Shown here one piece after another: positions 61,828 to 64,000 of a DNA stretch of 64,000 bases. The translations under genes and the position numbers were made by a program. Every line of letters begins with the position of its first letter. Positions within the stretch are counted from its first letter, which is position 1. This stretch comes from Pandoraea terrae (GTDB lineage Bacteria; Pseudomonadota; Gammaproteobacteria; Burkholderiales; Burkholderiaceae), in the NCBI RefSeq assembly GCF_902459695.1, contig NZ_CABPRZ010000012.1:115868-179867 (forward strand), given 5' to 3'. The notes below the pieces were generated by a model that saw only the letters and a program-made list of their open reading frames with translations, was not told where the DNA came from and did not search any database.

Positions 61828-64000
61828 TTACGGTTCGAGGAACGTGATGAAGTTACCGTTTGCATCGTAGCGCACACCCTTCCCGTCCGGGGCAACAACA
61901 TCGATCACTTGGCCGAAGCGGCCCGTATCTCGTTGCACGACTTTGCTGCTTGGGTTCGTAAGGATGCCGTCGACAATTTTCTGACCTTGTTCATTGATCG
62001 CAACAGGATTGCCCTTTGCGGGTGGGAATACACTACCTTCTCGGCCGCCATGCTTTTGCAACGCTCGGCCAGCCGCGCTCAGTTCCCCAGACTTATCCGA
62101 GGAATCCGGTTGCTTCGCCGCATTCGATAGATCTTGGATACTCTTCCCACCGATGGTTTTATCTTTACTGAACATCGGATCAAACACCCTGGGCCCGTCA
62201 TTCGGCGTAGCCGTAATGCCGGGGCCCTTGACGCCTTGATCCGGGGTTCCAGTAATTGTAGCGCCGCGCTCGCCTCGATTGGGCGTGCCGGTTATCGTTG
62301 GGCCTTTCTCCGCGGTGTCCGGCGTGCCCGTGACGATTCCGCCGCGCGGCCCGTTATTCGGCGTGCCGGTTACGTTCTGCTCATCGGACGTATCCGAAGC
62401 CAGCCGTTCCGCCACCTCGCCGGCGATCTGGTTGCCCCCGCAGGCTAACGGAGATACCTTGCAGAGTGCTTCCTTCAGCACCCGCCCAACACTCTTATCG
62501 CCGCCCGTTGAATTGCCGCCGCCGTTCGGATCAAGTTCGTCTTCATCATATTGGCGTCGCTTCCCGCCCAAACCTCCTCGGGGCTGCGTCACGGTCGACG
62601 GAGGGACCTGCGGTACGATCGCCGTTGTATTGTTTTCCGCCTCCGTCTTCGCGCCCGTCGACGTTATGTGCACGTCACCGCCCGTGCCCGCCGCAACACC
62701 CGCGACACCCGCCACGATCGACGTGATCAGGTTCACGCGCGCTTCGCGTTCCGTCTGGGTCAGCTCGCGGCCGTCGTCGCCCGCCTTGAGCAGGCTTCCC
62801 AGCAACGATCCCGCTGCCCCGCCCATCGCGCCGGCGCTGCAGTTGCCGCTCGATGCCACACCACCCGCGCAGCCCACGATCGCATGCAGTGCCGCCTTCG
62901 AGGCCGGGTCGAGATTTTCGCCCAACGCCTTGACCTGCTGCGCACCGAGGCCTTGCAGGTAGTTGACGGTGGCGGCCTTCGCCATTTCGGCCGCCGAGCC
63001 CGTCACGTTGCCGCCGATGCCTGCGGTGATCGCGCTCGCGATCCGCCGATAGTCACCACCCGGCCCCCACTTCTGCGCCTCGACCAACTGTGCATCGAGC
63101 TCGGCGCGCCTTGCCGGATCGGCTTCCGCGTCGCGCGCCTTCTCGAGCGCATCGGCCTCCTGCGCCCGGTGGTTCACGAACACGCCCACCTCGCGCTGCA
63201 GCGCCTCGACGATCTCGAAGCCGGCGCGGATCTCCTGCTCGTCAAAGATCTTGGCGAGCGCATTGCTGCCGTCGCGCTCCGAGGACACCTCGCGGTTCGT
63301 TTCGGCGATGGTCTGCTGCGCGGTCTTGCCGGTGATGCCCTTTTGTTGGGCCTCATCGGTGATCTCGATCACCCCGGCGCTGATGCCGCTTTTGGTCGTG
63401 CTGGTGGCGCTGCCCGCCGCCGCCACGATCATCGGCGGGGTCACCGATACGCCAGCCGATGCGCCACCTGACGCGCTGCCTGAGGCGCCACCTGACGTGC
63501 CGCCTGATGCCGGCGCCTCGTGCCCCGGCACTACGCCCGCGCCGGTCGTGGCGCGCCCGGCCTGGTCCGTGCCGACTTTGGCGTCGCCACTGCCCGAACT
63601 GAAGCCGCCGCCGATGCTCACGCCCAATGCGTCATACTCGGCCCGGTTCTCGAGGTCGCGCTGCGTCAACGTCCCCGTTTTCAGGCGATTGGCGCCCGCC
63701 TCGGCCGCCGCATCGGTCGAGGCAATCACCGCGCCCACCAGATCGGTGTTGCCGGCCACCGCCACGTCGAAGCCGCCGTCGCCGGCCTGGATGCCCGACT
63801 GCTGCTGCACGCTCGCGTAGTCGCTCCTGATCTGCTGGTGGCTCGCGTTGATGCTGCCGGACACGCCTGCCCCGACCGTGATGCTGCCGGACAGCGACTG
63901 GTCGCGGCTGTGGTAGCGGTCTTGGTCCTGCAGGCTCTCGAGCTTCAGGTCGCCGCCGACCTTCGCCGCAACCGACTCGCCGCGCACCTGCGCGCCGCGC
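61828..64000 (-). CDS. CdiA-like contact-dependent inhibition / filamentous hemagglutinin toxin, 5' end outside window
   Basis: The C-terminal 724 codons of a very large exoprotein, still open at base 64000. The visible part begins with late FHA-type sequence (LESLQDQDRYHSRDQSLSGSITVGAG), then the pre-toxin region (EIVEALQREVGVF, AQKWGPGGDYRRIASAITAGIGGNVTGSAA, GCAGGVASSGNCSAGAMGGAAGSLLGSLL). The boundary motif AENN is at 62629-62640, a VENN variant. After a five-unit linker repeat (62179-62373) the last ~85 residues (RALQKHGGREGSVFPPAKGN to GVRYDANGNFITFLEP) form a compact putative toxin. The toxin activity is unassigned; nuclease is a guess. Confidence 0.85.
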   Translation of the reverse strand, partial: RGAQVRGESVAAKVGGDLKLESLQDQDRYHSRDQSLSGSITVGAGVSGSINASHQQIRSDYASVQQQSGIQAGDGGFDVAVAGNTDLVGAVIASTDAAAEAGANRLKTGTLTQRDLENRAEYDALGVSIGGGFSSGSGDAKVGTDQAGRATTGAGVVPGHEAPASGGTSGGASGSASGGASAGVSVTPPMIVAAAGSATSTTKSGISAGVIEITDEAQQKGITGKTAQQTIAETNREVSSERDGSNALAKIFDEQEIRAGFEIVEALQREVGVFVNHRAQEADALEKARDAEADPARRAELDAQLVEAQKWGPGGDYRRIASAITAGIGGNVTGSAAEMAKAATVNYLQGLGAQQVKALGENLDPASKAALHAIVGCAGGVASSGNCSAGAMGGAAGSLLGSLLKAGDDGRELTQTEREARVNLITSIVAGVAGVAAGTGGDVHITSTGAKTEAENNTTAIVPQVPPSTVTQPRGGLGGKRRQYDEDELDPNGGGNSTGGDKSVGRVLKEALCKVSPLACGGNQIAGEVAERLASDTSDEQNVTGTPNNGPRGGIVTGTPDTAEKGPTITGTPNRGERGATITGTPDQGVKGPGITATPNDGPRVFDPMFSKDKTIGGKSIQDLSNAAKQPDSSDKSGELSAAGRALQKHGGREGSVFPPAKGNPVAINEQGQKIVDGILTNPSSKVVQRDTGRFGQVIDVVAPDGKGVRYDANGNFITFLEP
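62179..62373 (-). repeat. five 39-bp units encoding 13-residue repeats in the CdiA-like toxin
   Basis: Starting at 62373, 62334, 62295, 62256 and 62217 the minus strand encodes five 13-residue units of the form (I/V)TGTP(N/D)xGxxGxx, the last degenerate (ITATPNDGPRVFD). The spacing is exactly 39 bases. The repeat separates the AENN-bounded region from the terminal toxin domain. Confidence 0.95.

Overview
The window comes from a GC-rich beta-proteobacterium, most likely a Burkholderiales member. The uvrA / MFS / ssb block, the phnA-phnY-phnW phosphonate genes with a FadR-type PhnR, the large CdiA-like protein and the abundant branched-chain-type ABC transporters all fit Burkholderiaceae such as Pandoraea, Paraburkholderia or Cupriavidus. 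The genus is inference only. No rRNA, tRNA, CRISPR array or intact insertion sequence was recognised.

Bases 1-6750 hold a 3-(3-hydroxyphenyl)propionate (mhp) meta-cleavage cluster: mhpA-B-D-T-C on the minus strand, diverging from mhpR. A perfect inverted repeat is centred 58 bp upstream of the predicted mhpA transcription start. Bases 6771-14013 (minus) look like one operon: a two-component flavin hydroxylase (HpaC/HpaB-like), a cupin, and a five-gene Liv-type ABC transporter whose LivF-like ATPase has Arg in place of the Walker A Lys. An AT-rich 49-bp dyad precedes it. An isolated iscS-like gene (+) and a MarR regulator (-) follow, then a second Liv-type transporter (16514-21359, +). In that operon a tandem 86-bp repeat separates livG from livF and keeps ATGA stop/start overlaps throughout.

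Bases 21439-30048 are mostly housekeeping: ssb, an MFS transporter, uvrA, an AI-2E/PerM family membrane protein, and a threonine/serine dehydratase. Among them sits a lone protein with a PD-(D/E)XK nuclease-like C-terminus resembling Shedu (DUF4263).

Bases 30074-41752 form a 2-aminoethylphosphonate (AEP) region. A minus-strand arm (phnR, phnA, phnY, a Na/Pi transporter, a PhnZ-like HD oxygenase) diverges from a plus-strand arm (AEP ABC transporter phnS-T-U and the transaminase phnW). AEP would be imported, transaminated, oxidised to phosphonoacetate and hydrolysed to acetate and phosphate; the Na/Pi carrier could balance phosphate. Then come an autotransporter, a DUF488 protein, a DHA2 MFS pump, purU, a Nudix protein and a dimethylglycine/sarcosine dehydrogenase-like flavoprotein.

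Bases 51641-60875 hold a second, independent phosphonate system, carbon-phosphorus lyase: phnGHIJKLM (+) diverging from phnF, DUF1045 and phnN (-), plus a lone phnD. No phnP is present; the DUF1045 protein carries the two HxT motifs of 2H phosphoesterases and may replace it. The window ends inside a cdiA-like contact-dependent inhibition gene (minus strand, 61828 to beyond 64000) with a 5 x 13-residue repeat, a small candidate immunity gene, and a degenerate duplicate of a cdiA segment downstream.
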